NCBI GenBank assembly: GCA_963711635.1
Contig: CAVQEZ010000017.1
Location: 1 to 64,000 of the forward strand
Source of the DNA: CADEED01 sp963711635
GTDB taxonomy: Bacteria > Pseudomonadota > Gammaproteobacteria > Steroidobacterales > Steroidobacteraceae
Length of the DNA stretch: 64,000 bases
Direction of reading: 5' to 3'
Positions 37,830 through 48,382 of this stretch are shown in pieces (position 1 is the first letter of the stretch; every line of letters begins with the position of its first letter). The translations under genes were made by a program, and so were the position numbers. A model generated the notes under the pieces. It was not told where the DNA came from. It ran no database searches and worked only from the letters and a program-made list of their open reading frames with translations.

Positions 37830-38129
37830 CTACTGCACGACCTCGTAGTGTCTAACAACCTGATCGAATTCGAGCATCATGTCGCGAACCTTCTGCGGAA
37901 CAACCGCGACTTCCGGATTCGAGCCCGCAAAACCGCGAATGGACTCGAGTGAAGCCCACTGGGTGACGATGAGAAATTCGACCCCTTCGGGGACGACCCG
38001 CCGCAGTATTGAAGCGCTCACAAACCCTGGAAGCTTGCGGATGGCGGGAAACGTCTCCATGCGCAGGTGCTCGACGTACGCTTCGGCCAGGTCAGCCTCG
38101 GCCAGTCCCCGCCATTGACGCGAGATCAT
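37830..38129 (-). CDS. antibiotic biosynthesis monooxygenase (ABM) domain protein
   Basis: 99-aa dimeric ferredoxin-like-fold protein. YVEHLRMETFPAIRKLPGFVSASILRR and GVEFLIVTQWASLESIRGFAG are the ABM-type strands. ATG 38129 has AAGGAGG 5 bases upstream. Members include monooxygenases and haem-degrading enzymes; the function here is unknown. First of a run of small genes between kdsA and pyrG. Confidence 0.82.
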   Translation of the reverse strand: MISRQWRGLAEADLAEAYVEHLRMETFPAIRKLPGFVSASILRRVVPEGVEFLIVTQWASLESIRGFAGSNPEVAVVPQKVRDMMLEFDQVVRHYEVVQ

Positions 38130-38161
38130 CGCTTGCCTCCTTTGAACCGCGCGCGGCCGGA

Positions 38162-38560
38162 CTAGCTTTTCGCCTTGGACTCGTTCAGCGCCACCGCTGC
38201 GCGGATCAGCGCCTTCAACGCCTTCTTGTCTATCTTCTCGCCCTCGCGGATATCGATGGCGCGCCTCACATTGCCGTCGAGACTCGAATTGAACAGGCCC
38301 GACGGATCTGTCAACGACGCGCCCTTGGCAAAGGTCATCTTCACGACACTCTTGTAGGTCTCGCCGGTGCAGATGATCCCATCGTGCTCCCACACCGGAA
38401 CTCCCATCCACTTCCACTCTTCGACGACCTCGGGATCGGCTTCCTTGATCAGGGCGCGGAGCTGGCCGAGCATCTCGCCGCGCCAGTCGCCCAGTTCCCT
38501 GATCCTCGCGTCGATCATCTTCGATGGAGAACCTGCTTTCTTCGGCGTGCTCTTCTTCAT
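38162..38560 (-). CDS. DUF1801 domain protein
   Basis: 132 aa. DARIRELGDWRGEMLGQLRALIKEADPEVVEEWKW and WEHDGIICTGETYKSVVKMTF fit the DUF1801 family. The N-terminus is Lys/Ser-rich (KKSTPKKAGSPSK). Function unknown. It lies 19 bases after the VOC gene, same strand. Confidence 0.87.
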   Translation of the reverse strand: MKKSTPKKAGSPSKMIDARIRELGDWRGEMLGQLRALIKEADPEVVEEWKWMGVPVWEHDGIICTGETYKSVVKMTFAKGASLTDPSGLFNSSLDGNVRRAIDIREGEKIDKKALKALIRAAVALNESKAKS

Positions 38561-38578
38561 GCTGCCTGCCCCTGCGTC

Positions 38579-38992
38579 TCAGCGACGCGCCTGAATCAAC
38601 TTCCAGCCGTTTCCGGATGGGTCACGAAAGCCGGCATCCACGGTGCCGAAGCGATCGACGGGTTCCTGCGTGAACTCCACGCCCTTCGAGCGCATTTGTT
38701 CGCAGGCGGCGCGGCAGTCTTTCACGACCAATACCAGCGGCGGCATCGCACCCTTGGCCACCATCGCGCGCAGGGTCTGTGCGGTGGCCGCGTCGTGCAC
38801 CGGCGGTCCGGGAATGAAGAGGCCGAGCTGGAAGGACGGCTGCTCCGGGTGCTGCACCGTCAACCAGCGATAGTCACCGCTGCCCACGTCCGTGTGGACC
38901 CGGAACCCCAGTTTTTCGACGTAAAACGCGAGCGCTTCGTTCTGATCGCGCACGTACAGACCGACTACTTCGACGCCCTGGCTGCTGCTCAT
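38579..38992 (-). CDS. VOC family protein
   Basis: 137 aa. EVVGLYVRDQNEALAFYVEKLGFRVHTDV and FRDPSGNGWKLIQARR delimit a glyoxalase-fold protein. ATG 38992 overlaps the likely stop of the AraC-type gene (ATGA) and has AGGAGG upstream, so the pair is probably co-expressed. The substrate is unknown; it resembles the VOC gene at 33772 only at fold level. Confidence 0.88.
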   Translation of the reverse strand: MSSSQGVEVVGLYVRDQNEALAFYVEKLGFRVHTDVGSGDYRWLTVQHPEQPSFQLGLFIPGPPVHDAATAQTLRAMVAKGAMPPLVLVVKDCRAACEQMRSKGVEFTQEPVDRFGTVDAGFRDPSGNGWKLIQARR

Positions 38993-39473
38993 TGGACCTC
39001 CTGATTTCCTGGGGTCGTTTTATACCGCCCGCCTCCTGGCGCCGCTTCTCCGAAACTGCTGTCGTGAGATCGGGGCGGTAGGCCGCGCGGACGATGCAGG
39101 CGGGCATGCGCGCGAGCTCGTATGCGGTCAACTTTCGGCGCTCCCGAATCGCGCGCGGGTTCAGGCCCGCAATGTCGCGAAAGGTGCGGCCGAATGTACC
39201 CAGGCTTCCCCATCCGGTCTGAAAGGCAATCTGGGTGATCGACAGGTCGGTGTCACGCAACAGCGCCGTGGCCCGCTCGATGCGCCGCGTGAGCAGGTAG
39301 CGATGCGGCGGCACTCCGAAAGCCTCTTTGAACGACCGCGCGAAGTGAGCTTCGGAGACGCCGCTCACGCGCGCCAGACGTCGCACCGGCCACTCCTCCT
39401 GCGAGGCCGCATCCATGCGGTCCCGCGCACGCAGCAGGCGGCGCAGGAGATCGGGGTCCTGGTCGGGCATCAT
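38989..39473 (-). CDS. AraC-family transcriptional regulator
   Basis: About 160-aa regulator consisting mainly of the double helix-turn-helix domain: VRRLARVSGVSEAHFARSFKEAFG, YLLTRRIERATALL, SITQIAFQTGWGSLGTFGRTFRDIAG. There is no long sensor domain. The start is ATG 39473 or 39470. The 3' end is unclear: the domain frame runs on into the VOC gene, while a one-base shift ends at 38989, overlapping the VOC start. It probably regulates the adjacent VOC/DUF1801/ABM genes. Confidence 0.83.
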
Positions 39474-39538
39474 GGAAGCGGATTCTATACGGCCGTGGCG
39501 GCTGCTGGCGCGGGTCTCGCGGGGGTCAGTGCCAGTAG

Positions 39539-39976
39539 CTAGGCCATCGACCCTCTCTCCCATGACGCCACGGAGCCCGCCCGCATCCTGAATAGCGGGT
39601 GATGCGCCGGCTTCGAAATGCCGCGCCACCGGGTGTACAGCAAGGGGCTCCGCGCGCAGAGTTTCCGGAGCAGGTGCTGCCACTCGTGGCGGAGTTGTCC
39701 GCGTGCCAGCGATATGGGCGCTACCGCGCGAATCGGCCCGATCTTGCTACGGTCGAAGTTGTAGCCTCGGGACCGGGCCTCCTCGTAGATGCAGCCGAGA
39801 TAGGCGTTTATCGCCAGGCGTGGCGAGCGGTGAGACGTGAAGCGCTCGAGCTGGGGATGATGTCGATAGCCTCGGGTCTTGCCACGCAGCACGGCTTGTG
39901 CCAGCAGAGCTTCCCGCCACAGCGCCACCAACCCCTGGGGATCCAGATACCTCGGATGCAATGACCACAGGCGCAT
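39539..39976 (-). CDS. pyrimidine-dimer DNA glycosylase / endonuclease V-like protein
   Basis: 145 aa. MRLWSLHPRYLDPQGLVALWREALLAQAVL and TRGYRHHPQLERF match the bacterial pyrimidine-dimer DNA glycosylase family (PF03013 type, named from phage T4 DenV). LRHEWQHLLRKL and SPLLYTRW lie in the C-terminal half. Such proteins are annotated for UV-lesion repair; activity is not proven for this group. Confidence 0.8.
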   Translation of the reverse strand: MRLWSLHPRYLDPQGLVALWREALLAQAVLRGKTRGYRHHPQLERFTSHRSPRLAINAYLGCIYEEARSRGYNFDRSKIGPIRAVAPISLARGQLRHEWQHLLRKLCARSPLLYTRWRGISKPAHHPLFRMRAGSVASWERGSMA

Positions 39977-39982
39977 ACGCCC

Positions 39983-40375
39983 TCATTCATTCTCCGCCGC
40001 TGAAATCAAGGTCCCCTGGTGGTAGAGGGCCTTCCATCCACCCGACATCTGCCACAGCGTCGAGCGTCGCGAGAGCCGGTTGTTCGCCTGCTCGAGCTGG
40101 TAGGTGACCAGGTAGACGTCTCTGGAAATCCTGCGGCATGCAAAGTCCGTCACGGCATGCTGTTCCGTGACGGGCGAACGCAGCCGCAACTCCAGGGCCT
40201 CGAGCACGAATTCGCGCGGATACTTCTTGCCCGAGGCGCCGACCTCGAAGAAGTCGTCGGCCATCATGGCTTCGAAATCGGCACGCGACGTACCGGACTC
40301 CGGCCGATGGAAAAGGGGTTCGCGCGCGGCCAGCTCCCGCGCCACGCGCTCCAGCGATTGCGTATCGGCAGTCAC
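39983..40375 (-). CDS. SnoaL-like / DUF4440 protein
   Basis: 130 aa, NTF2-like fold. LAAREPLFHRPESGTSRADFEAMMADDFFEVGASGKKY and YLVTYQLEQANNRLSRRSTLW fit DUF4440/SnoaL-like proteins. GTG 40375, 7 bases before the endonuclease V-like gene end-start gap. Function unknown. Confidence 0.83.
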   Translation of the reverse strand: MTADTQSLERVARELAAREPLFHRPESGTSRADFEAMMADDFFEVGASGKKYPREFVLEALELRLRSPVTEQHAVTDFACRRISRDVYLVTYQLEQANNRLSRRSTLWQMSGGWKALYHQGTLISAAENE

Positions 40376-40400
40376 GGAATTGCGACCGCCGCGTTGATCA

Positions 40401-42047
<1,647 letters not shown>

Positions 42048-42143
42048 ATGGGAGCCCGTCGCGTGGAATTTGATATCGACGGGCCGGCAGGTTAACAAAA
42101 CTCCAACGGCCGCGATACCGCTGCCGGAGATTGCCGACAGGAA

Positions 42144-43484
42144 TCAGCGTGTGCGCGTCCAGCGCAGGCGCGCACGGCGCCGGGATTTGTCATTTGCCAT
42201 CACTGACGCATCGATCCAGCGGTCGCCGGCCGCGAGCAGCCGTCCCTTGGGACCTTCCCCGGTGAACAACAGCGGCAGGAGCCCGCGTTCTTCAACCGGA
42301 ATTTTCGCGGCCTGGATCAGCTTCTTGAGCGACTGCGTGCGGGCACGCATGCCGGGCCGCAGTGTTTCGCCGCCCTCGCGCGCACGAATCGCGAGCAGGT
42401 TCGGCAGGCGGTCGAGATCGATGGCGCCCGAATCGTCATCGACGATTTCCAGGGTGTCCCCGGCGCGATTGAGAATGCACACGCGGTCGCTGTTCCAGTC
42501 CCATGATTTAGCGATCAAATCCGCGCGACTTTCGGCTTGCTGTTGAGACTTCACTTCAACTGTCAGGCGCCCGGCTCGCCGGCGCACGACCGCGCCGGGC
42601 CACTGCACCACGGGTTGTGCATCCGGCCGCGCCGCGAGCAGCTTGCCGGCGATCTCGGACAACTTTGCGGTCGACGGCGTTTCGACCGGAAACCTCGCGA
42701 TGAAGGCGCGCAGCGCATTGCGTCGGCGCGCCGCGGGCAGCGCGCGCAATGCGGCGACGTTCACACCCTCGCCGTCTGCGAGCCGCGCGTAGTCACCCTG
42801 GCCCAACGTGGCGAGCAGTTTCGTGGCCTCGGCCATGTGAACGGCACTGCGCGCGATCGCGACATCGGCGCCCTGCCATTGCTGGCGAATGATCGGCAGC
42901 ACCTTGGCGCGCAGGAAATTCCTGGCGAAGTGCAGTTCCATGTTGGTCGGATCCTCGACCCAGCGCAGGCGCTGTTCGCGCGCGTAACTCTCGATGTCCT
43001 GCCGGGAATCGCCGAGCAAGGGCCGGCAGATGCGGCCCGGGCCGAAGCGCGCGATCGACGGCATCGCGGCGAGGCCGGCGACCCCAGCGCCACGGAACAG
43101 TTGCAGCAGCAGTGTCTCCACCTGGTCGTCGCGATGCTGCGCCGTGACCAGTACCTCGCCCGGTTCCATGACCATGGCCAGCAGTGCATATCGCGCCTCG
43201 CGCGCCGCCGCTTCGGGCGATGTGCCCTTGATGCGACGAATGGTGGCTTCCAGGGCCACGAAGGGCAAACGCAGCCGGCGCGCCACCTGCGCACAGTGGC
43301 GGCTCCACTCGTGGCTCGCCGACTGCAATCCGTGATCCACGTGCAGCAGGCGCAGCGAGGTGAATTTTCGACGTTGCTGCGCCAGTGCATGCGCCAGCAC
43401 GGTTGAATCCACGCCACCGCTGAAAGCCACCGCGACGCGCGGTTTCGGGCCGGCCAGTTCGAGAAGCTTCGCGACGGGGTTAAT
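42144..43484 (-). CDS. tilS: tRNA(Ile)-lysidine synthase
   Basis: Converts C34 to lysidine in tRNA-Ile(CAU). About 446 aa. The PP-loop is VAVAFSGGVDSTVLAHAL, with LLHVDHGLQSAS and VTAQHRDDQVETLLLQL. The C-terminal domain follows (LRPGMRARTQSLKKLIQAAKIPVEERGLLPLL). No ATG, GTG or TTG exists in frame between the accA 3' end and the PP-loop; ATT at 43484, overlapping the accA stop, is the only plausible rare start, unless an indel hides another. Confidence 0.93.
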   Translation of the reverse strand: MNPVAKLLELAGPKPRVAVAFSGGVDSTVLAHALAQQRRKFTSLRLLHVDHGLQSASHEWSRHCAQVARRLRLPFVALEATIRRIKGTSPEAAAREARYALLAMVMEPGEVLVTAQHRDDQVETLLLQLFRGAGVAGLAAMPSIARFGPGRICRPLLGDSRQDIESYAREQRLRWVEDPTNMELHFARNFLRAKVLPIIRQQWQGADVAIARSAVHMAEATKLLATLGQGDYARLADGEGVNVAALRALPAARRRNALRAFIARFPVETPSTAKLSEIAGKLLAARPDAQPVVQWPGAVVRRRAGRLTVEVKSQQQAESRADLIAKSWDWNSDRVCILNRAGDTLEIVDDDSGAIDLDRLPNLLAIRAREGGETLRPGMRARTQSLKKLIQAAKIPVEERGLLPLLFTGEGPKGRLLAAGDRWIDASVMANDKSRRRARLRWTRTR

Positions 43485-44445
43485 TGGCGACTTCGCTGTA
43501 AACGCCGAAGCCGTCGATGCGGGTGTTGCGCTGCGCGCGCAGCTTGTCCGGCGGCAGTGGCTCGAGTTCGTCGAGATACTTGATGAGCGCCGTCTTGATG
43601 GAGTCGGCGGTGGCCTGGGGATTGCGATGCGCGCCGCCCACGGGCTCGGGCAGCACCTCATCGACCAGCTTGAGCTTGAAGAGCCGGTCGGCGGTGAGAT
43701 TCATTGCGTCCGCGGCCACTTCCTTCTTGTCCGCACTCTTCCACAGGATGGAGGCGCAGCCCTCGGGCGAGATCACCGAGTAGGTGGAGAACTGCAGCAT
43801 CAGTAGCCGGTCGCAGACACCAATGGCCAGCGCGCCGCCAGAGCCGCCCTCGCCGATCACGCAGCTCACGATGGGGATGCCCATGACGGACATCTCATAA
43901 AGATTTCGCGCGATGGCCTCGGACTGATTGCGCTCCTCGGAGCCGACCCCCGGATACGCGCCGGGCGTGTCGATGAAGGTGACCAGCGGCAGGCGAAAAC
44001 GCTCGGCGAGACGCATGAGGCGCAGCGCTTTGCGATACCCCTCGGGCTTGGGCATGCCGTAGTTGCGGCGCACGCGCTCCTTGGTATCGCGACCTTTCTG
44101 GTGGCCGATGAGCATGACGGGCCGATCCTCGAGCCTGGCCGGGCCACCGACGATGGCCAGGTCGTCTCCATACATGCGATCGCCGTGCAGCTCGTGGAAG
44201 TCCTTGAAGATGAGCCCGGCGTAGTCGAGCGTGTACGGGCGTTGCGGGTGCCGCGCCAGCTGCGTGATCTGCCAGGGGGTCAGGTTCGCGAAAATGCTCT
44301 GCGTGAGCTGCTCGCTCTTGGCCTGCAGCCGAGAAATCTCTTCCTGGATGTTGACCGCGGTGCCCGAAGGAACATGTTTCAGTTCTTCGATTTTGGCTTC
44401 GAGTTCGGCGATCGGCTGCTCGAAATCGAGGAAATTCACTGCCAT
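43480..44445 (-). CDS. accA: acetyl-CoA carboxylase carboxyltransferase subunit alpha
   Basis: Alpha subunit of the carboxyltransferase making malonyl-CoA. 321 aa with HPQRPYTLDYAGLIFKDF, GHQKGRDTKERVRRNYGM, LVTFIDTPGAYPGVGSEERNQ and GEGGSGGALAIGV, the carboxyltransferase core. ATG 44445. The ~70 bases upstream, before dnaE, are occupied by an inverted-repeat element. Confidence 0.97.
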   Translation of the reverse strand: MAVNFLDFEQPIAELEAKIEELKHVPSGTAVNIQEEISRLQAKSEQLTQSIFANLTPWQITQLARHPQRPYTLDYAGLIFKDFHELHGDRMYGDDLAIVGGPARLEDRPVMLIGHQKGRDTKERVRRNYGMPKPEGYRKALRLMRLAERFRLPLVTFIDTPGAYPGVGSEERNQSEAIARNLYEMSVMGIPIVSCVIGEGGSGGALAIGVCDRLLMLQFSTYSVISPEGCASILWKSADKKEVAADAMNLTADRLFKLKLVDEVLPEPVGGAHRNPQATADSIKTALIKYLDELEPLPPDKLRAQRNTRIDGFGVYSEVAN

Positions 44446-44460
44446 AGGGGCGCGAGGATA

Positions 44461-44595
44461 AAGGGGTCAGACCCCATTTCCTAGCAAATGGTGCCGGACC
44501 TCTTTCTGGTGGCTGCTAATCGCGCGGCGAGGCCGCGCCGAGGTCCGGCACCATTTGCCGCCGTTCTTCGAAAGACTTGGGGGGTCTGACCCCTT
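44461..44595. repeat. nested inverted-repeat element (MITE/REP-like) at the dnaE-accA junction
   Basis: 135-bp element with three nested symmetries. The outer arms are AAGGGGTCAGACCCC (44461-44475) and its exact complement (44581-44595); each arm is itself a palindrome. The next arms are 19 bp, GCAAATGGTGCCGGACCTC (44484-44502), with the exact complement at 44540-44558. In the centre is GCGCGGC-GAG-GCCGCGC (44522-44538). It encodes no transposase. The dnaE stop (44516) lies inside it. Confidence 0.85.
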
Positions 44596-47500
44596 CCGGC
44601 GCCGGGCTGTACAGCACCGCGAGCCGGCCGCGTCCCAACAAGGTCTCCAGCGCCTCGATCAGAGCCGGCGTGGGCCGCACGTTCCACTCGGCCCCGAATG
44701 AAAATGTGCCGCGCGCGCCCTGGCCATGAAACTGCGCCGCGACCTGGCAGCTGCCGCCGCGATGCTGGGCCAGCAATGTCTGCAGCTTTTCGAAGATGCG
44801 CGCGTCGCCCGAGGCGAGCTTGAGCACGATGCGGCGCGCCTCCTTCTCGCGCAGCCGCTCGAGCTCGCTGACCTTGGTCGCGCGCAGCGTCCAGGTGTTG
44901 GCGAATTCGTCGAAGCGCAGCTTCCCTTCAATCAGCAGCAGCGCGTCCTTCACGAGAATCTCGCGGTACTGCTGGTATTGCTCGTCAAAGAAACTGACGT
45001 CCATACGACCGGAGTCGTCGTCGAGTACCACCGAGGTGCGCGGCCCGCGCTTGCGCAACTCCTCGACCACGCCCGCAATGGCCACCGGCTTGCCGCCGAA
45101 GAATGCGCGGCCACCCTCGACACCCGCCTGCGGCCTGTCGGCCTCGAGATAGTCGGCGATACGGCCGGTGATGAAACGCGGCAGATCATTCACGAAGCGG
45201 TCGATGGGATGGCCGCTGATCGAGCGTCCCAGCGTTTCGCGCTCGCCGCGCAACCGGACCATGTCGGTCCACTCGGGCTGGTCCGGCGCGCTGGCGCGTA
45301 CCGCATCTGGCGCATGCGCAGTCGCCAGGCCGAAAATGTCGTGCTGGCCGGTTTCATTCGCCTTGGTGTTCTGCTCGCCGAGCGCGAGGGCCGCATCGAG
45401 GCGATGCATGAGCGTGGCGCGGTTTGCCGCGAGGCCGTCGAGACTGCCGGAGCGGATCAGGGCTTCCAGCACGCGACGATTGAACTTCGAGAGATCGAGC
45501 CGCCGGCACAGCTCCTCGAGACTGGCGTAGTCGCCGTTCGCGCGTCGCTCGTTGACGAGCGCGGCCACCGCGCCCTCGCCCACTCCCTTGATCGCGCCGA
45601 GTCCATATCGGACCGTCTTGTCATCGACCACGGCGAAATCGTAGCCGGAGAGATTCACGTGCGGTGGCAGGATGGTGAGGCCGGTTTCCTTGCGGCAGGC
45701 GTACAGCAGGCCCACCACCTTGTCGGTGTGGTCCATGTCGGCCGACAGCACGGCGGCCATGTACGACGCGGGCTCGTGCGCCTTCAGCCAGCCGGTCTGA
45801 TAGGACAGCAAGGCGTACGCGGCCGAATGCGACTTGTTGAAGCCGTAGCCGGCGAACTTCTCCATCAGGTCGAAGATGTACGCGGCCTGGGATTCGGGCA
45901 CGTTGTTCTTCATCGCGCCGGTCACGAAGATGGAGCGCTGCTTCGCCATCTCCTCGGGCTTTTTCTTGCCCATGGCGCGACGCAGCAGGTCGGCGCTGCC
46001 GAGTGAGTAGCCGGCCAGCACCTGCGCGATCTGCATGACCTGCTCCTGGTACAGGATCACGCCATAGGTGGGCGCGAGCACCGGTTGCAGCGAGGGATGC
46101 AGATAGTCGATCGGCGACGCGTGCAGATCGTTGCGGCTGTGCTTGCGATCGATGAAGTCGCCCACCATGCCCGACTCCAGCGGGCCCGGACGGAACAGCG
46201 CCACCAACGCCACGATGTCCTCGAACTGGTCCGGCTTCAGGCGCCGGATCAGATCCTTCATGCCGCGGGATTCGAGCTGGAACACCGCGGTGGTGCGCGC
46301 CTCCTGCATGAGCTTGTAGGTGGGCGCGTCGTCCATGGGCAAGGTGGAGATGTCGAGCGGCGGCGCGCCTTCTTTTTCCCGCCGCGCGTTGATGATCTTC
46401 ACCGCGCGGTCGATGACCGTGAGCGTGCGCAGTCCCAGGAAGTCGAACTTCACCAGCCCCGCGGCTTCGACGTCATCCTTGTCGAACTGCGTGACCACGC
46501 TGCCACCCTTGTCGTCGGCGTACAGCGGCGCGAACTCGGTGAGCTTCGAGGGCGCGATCACCACGCCGCCGGCGTGCATGCCGGCATTGCGTGTCAGGCC
46601 TTCGAGAGACTTCGCCAGGTCGATGAGATTCTTGATCTCCTCGTCTTCCTTGTACAGGCGCTTGAGCTCGGGCTCCTTCTCCAGCGCGTCGTCCAGCGTG
46701 ATGCCCAGCTCGAACGGAATCAGCTTGGCGATCTTGTCGACGTAGCCGTAGCCCATGCCGAGCACGCGGCCCACATCGCGCACCACGGCCTTCGCGGCCA
46801 TGGTGCCGTAGGTGATGATCTGCGAGACGCGTTCCTTGCCGTACTTCTGCGCCACGTACTCGATGACGCGGTCGCGTCCGTCCATGCAGAAGTCGATGTC
46901 GAAGTCCGGCATCGACACGCGTTCAGGATTCAGGAATCGCTCGAACAGCAGGTCGTACTTGAGCGGATCGATGTCGGTGATGCCGAGGCTGTAGGCCACC
47001 AGCGAGCCGGCCCCCGAGCCGCGGCCCGGTCCCACGGGCACGCCATTGGCCCGCGCCCAACGGATGAAGTCCGCGACGATGAGGAAGTAGCTGGCGAAAC
47101 CCATCTTGACGATGACCGCAAGCTCGCGCTGGAGCCTCTCTCGATACTCAACGATGCGCGCCACTTGCGCGGCATCGAATGCCTTCTCGCGGGCTTCGAA
47201 ACCCCGCTGTGCCTCGGCGCGAATGAAGTCCTCGACGGTGACGTCCGCGGGCAGCGGAAAGATGGGCAGGCGCGATTCGCCGAGCTTCAGCGGCAGCGAG
47301 CAACGCCGCGCGATCTCCACCGAGTTCTGCAGCGCCTCGGGGATGTCGGCGAACAATTGCCACATCTCTTCCGGCGAACGCAGGTACTGCGCCTCGGTGT
47401 ACCGGCGGACCCGGGCCGGATCGGTGAGCTGCGCGCCGTCGGCGATACAGACGCGCGCCTCATGGGATTCGAAATCCGAGGCCCGCAGGAAGCGCACGTC

Positions 47501-48103
47501 GTTGGTGGCCACCACCGGAATGCCGCACTGCTGGCTGAGCGCCACGCAGCGGGCCACGAGTGCTTCATCGTCCGGCCGCGCCAGTCGCTGCAGTTCCAGG
47601 TAGTAACGATCGCCGAACAGCTGCTGCCACTCGCGTGCCAAAGCAAGCGCCTCGGCCTCGCGGCCAGCGAGCAGCGCGCGGCCCACGTCGCCTTCGGCCG
47701 CGCCCGAGAGCGCGATGAGTCCCGCGGTATTCTCGGCGTCGAGCCAGCCGCGTTCGATCAGCGGCGTGCCGCGATCCTGGCCCTCGAGCCAGGCGCGCGT
47801 GATGAGATTGGTGACGTTCTGGTATCCGCCCGGGTCCTTGCACAGCAAGGTGAGGCGCGCCGGCACGGCACGCTCGCCGCGCATGCGCAGCAGCACGTCC
47901 ACACCGACGATGGGTTTGACACCCTGCTGCAGCGCCTCGCGATAGAACTTCACCATCGCAAAGAGATTGTTCTGGTCGGTGACCGCCACCGCCGGCATGC
48001 CGAGCTGCGTGGCGCGCTCCACCAGCTCAGGAATGCGTACCACGCTGTCCTGCAACGAGTACTCGGTGTGCAGCCGGAGGTGTACGAAGGCGGGCGCGCT
48101 CAT
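44516..48103 (-). CDS. dnaE: DNA polymerase III subunit alpha
   Basis: Replicative polymerase catalytic subunit. 1195 aa from ATG 48103 (MSAPAFVHLRLHTEYSLQDS, the PHP domain). The palm has PDFDIDFCMDGRDRVIEYV with catalytic Asp residues; the finger/tau-binding region has GYGFNKSHSAAYALLSYQTGWLKAHEP, followed by helix-hairpin-helix and OB domains (VAIAGVVEELRKRGPRT). The last ~26 residues (from about VRPPKSFEERRQMVPDLG) are encoded by the inverted-repeat element, so the native tail seems replaced. Otherwise unbroken. Confidence 0.97.
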   Translation of the reverse strand: MSAPAFVHLRLHTEYSLQDSVVRIPELVERATQLGMPAVAVTDQNNLFAMVKFYREALQQGVKPIVGVDVLLRMRGERAVPARLTLLCKDPGGYQNVTNLITRAWLEGQDRGTPLIERGWLDAENTAGLIALSGAAEGDVGRALLAGREAEALALAREWQQLFGDRYYLELQRLARPDDEALVARCVALSQQCGIPVVATNDVRFLRASDFESHEARVCIADGAQLTDPARVRRYTEAQYLRSPEEMWQLFADIPEALQNSVEIARRCSLPLKLGESRLPIFPLPADVTVEDFIRAEAQRGFEAREKAFDAAQVARIVEYRERLQRELAVIVKMGFASYFLIVADFIRWARANGVPVGPGRGSGAGSLVAYSLGITDIDPLKYDLLFERFLNPERVSMPDFDIDFCMDGRDRVIEYVAQKYGKERVSQIITYGTMAAKAVVRDVGRVLGMGYGYVDKIAKLIPFELGITLDDALEKEPELKRLYKEDEEIKNLIDLAKSLEGLTRNAGMHAGGVVIAPSKLTEFAPLYADDKGGSVVTQFDKDDVEAAGLVKFDFLGLRTLTVIDRAVKIINARREKEGAPPLDISTLPMDDAPTYKLMQEARTTAVFQLESRGMKDLIRRLKPDQFEDIVALVALFRPGPLESGMVGDFIDRKHSRNDLHASPIDYLHPSLQPVLAPTYGVILYQEQVMQIAQVLAGYSLGSADLLRRAMGKKKPEEMAKQRSIFVTGAMKNNVPESQAAYIFDLMEKFAGYGFNKSHSAAYALLSYQTGWLKAHEPASYMAAVLSADMDHTDKVVGLLYACRKETGLTILPPHVNLSGYDFAVVDDKTVRYGLGAIKGVGEGAVAALVNERRANGDYASLEELCRRLDLSKFNRRVLEALIRSGSLDGLAANRATLMHRLDAALALGEQNTKANETGQHDIFGLATAHAPDAVRASAPDQPEWTDMVRLRGERETLGRSISGHPIDRFVNDLPRFITGRIADYLEADRPQAGVEGGRAFFGGKPVAIAGVVEELRKRGPRTSVVLDDDSGRMDVSFFDEQYQQYREILVKDALLLIEGKLRFDEFANTWTLRATKVSELERLREKEARRIVLKLASGDARIFEKLQTLLAQHRGGSCQVAAQFHGQGARGTFSFGAEWNVRPTPALIEALETLLGRGRLAVLYSPAPEGVRPPKSFEERRQMVPDLGAASPRD

Positions 48104-48250
48104 GAGGCGCGAGTTTATCAATGAACACGCGGAGCAACGCGCTGGCGTCGCGGGCGTTCGCGTGCGTCGGGATTCGTGGGTGGCGTGCGATCCGCAGGCG
48201 GTTCCCCGGCGCCGGCGTTCGACTCCGAAAATCCGTTCAACGGGGGATCC

Positions 48251-48382
48251 ATGGCCAGAACCGCACCAGCCCTCGCCATCCTGCTGTCGACATTCTGTTG
48301 CGTTGCCCTGGCTGACAGCGCCGCAGCGCCGGATTCGTTGTATTCCCGCCTGGGCGGAGTGGCCAGGGTCAAAGCCTTCGTC
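48251..48382 (+). pseudogene. truncated remnant of an exported group 1 truncated-haemoglobin-like gene
   Basis: ATG 48251, with GGGGG upstream, encodes a signal peptide (RTAPALAILLSTFCCVALADS) and then SLYSRLGGVARVKAFV, which resembles the N-terminal helix of group 1 truncated haemoglobins (LYxRLGG...). Resemblance stops exactly at the rnhB stop codon (48382-48384); the haem pocket is absent. It is probably the 5' stump of a gene cut by a past rearrangement. Confidence 0.45.

Noticed and set aside
44445..44600. CRISPR-like or attachment-site interpretation of the repeat element
   Set aside because: There are no regularly spaced direct repeats or spacers; the symmetry is inverted and nested, fitting a MITE/REP-like element better.
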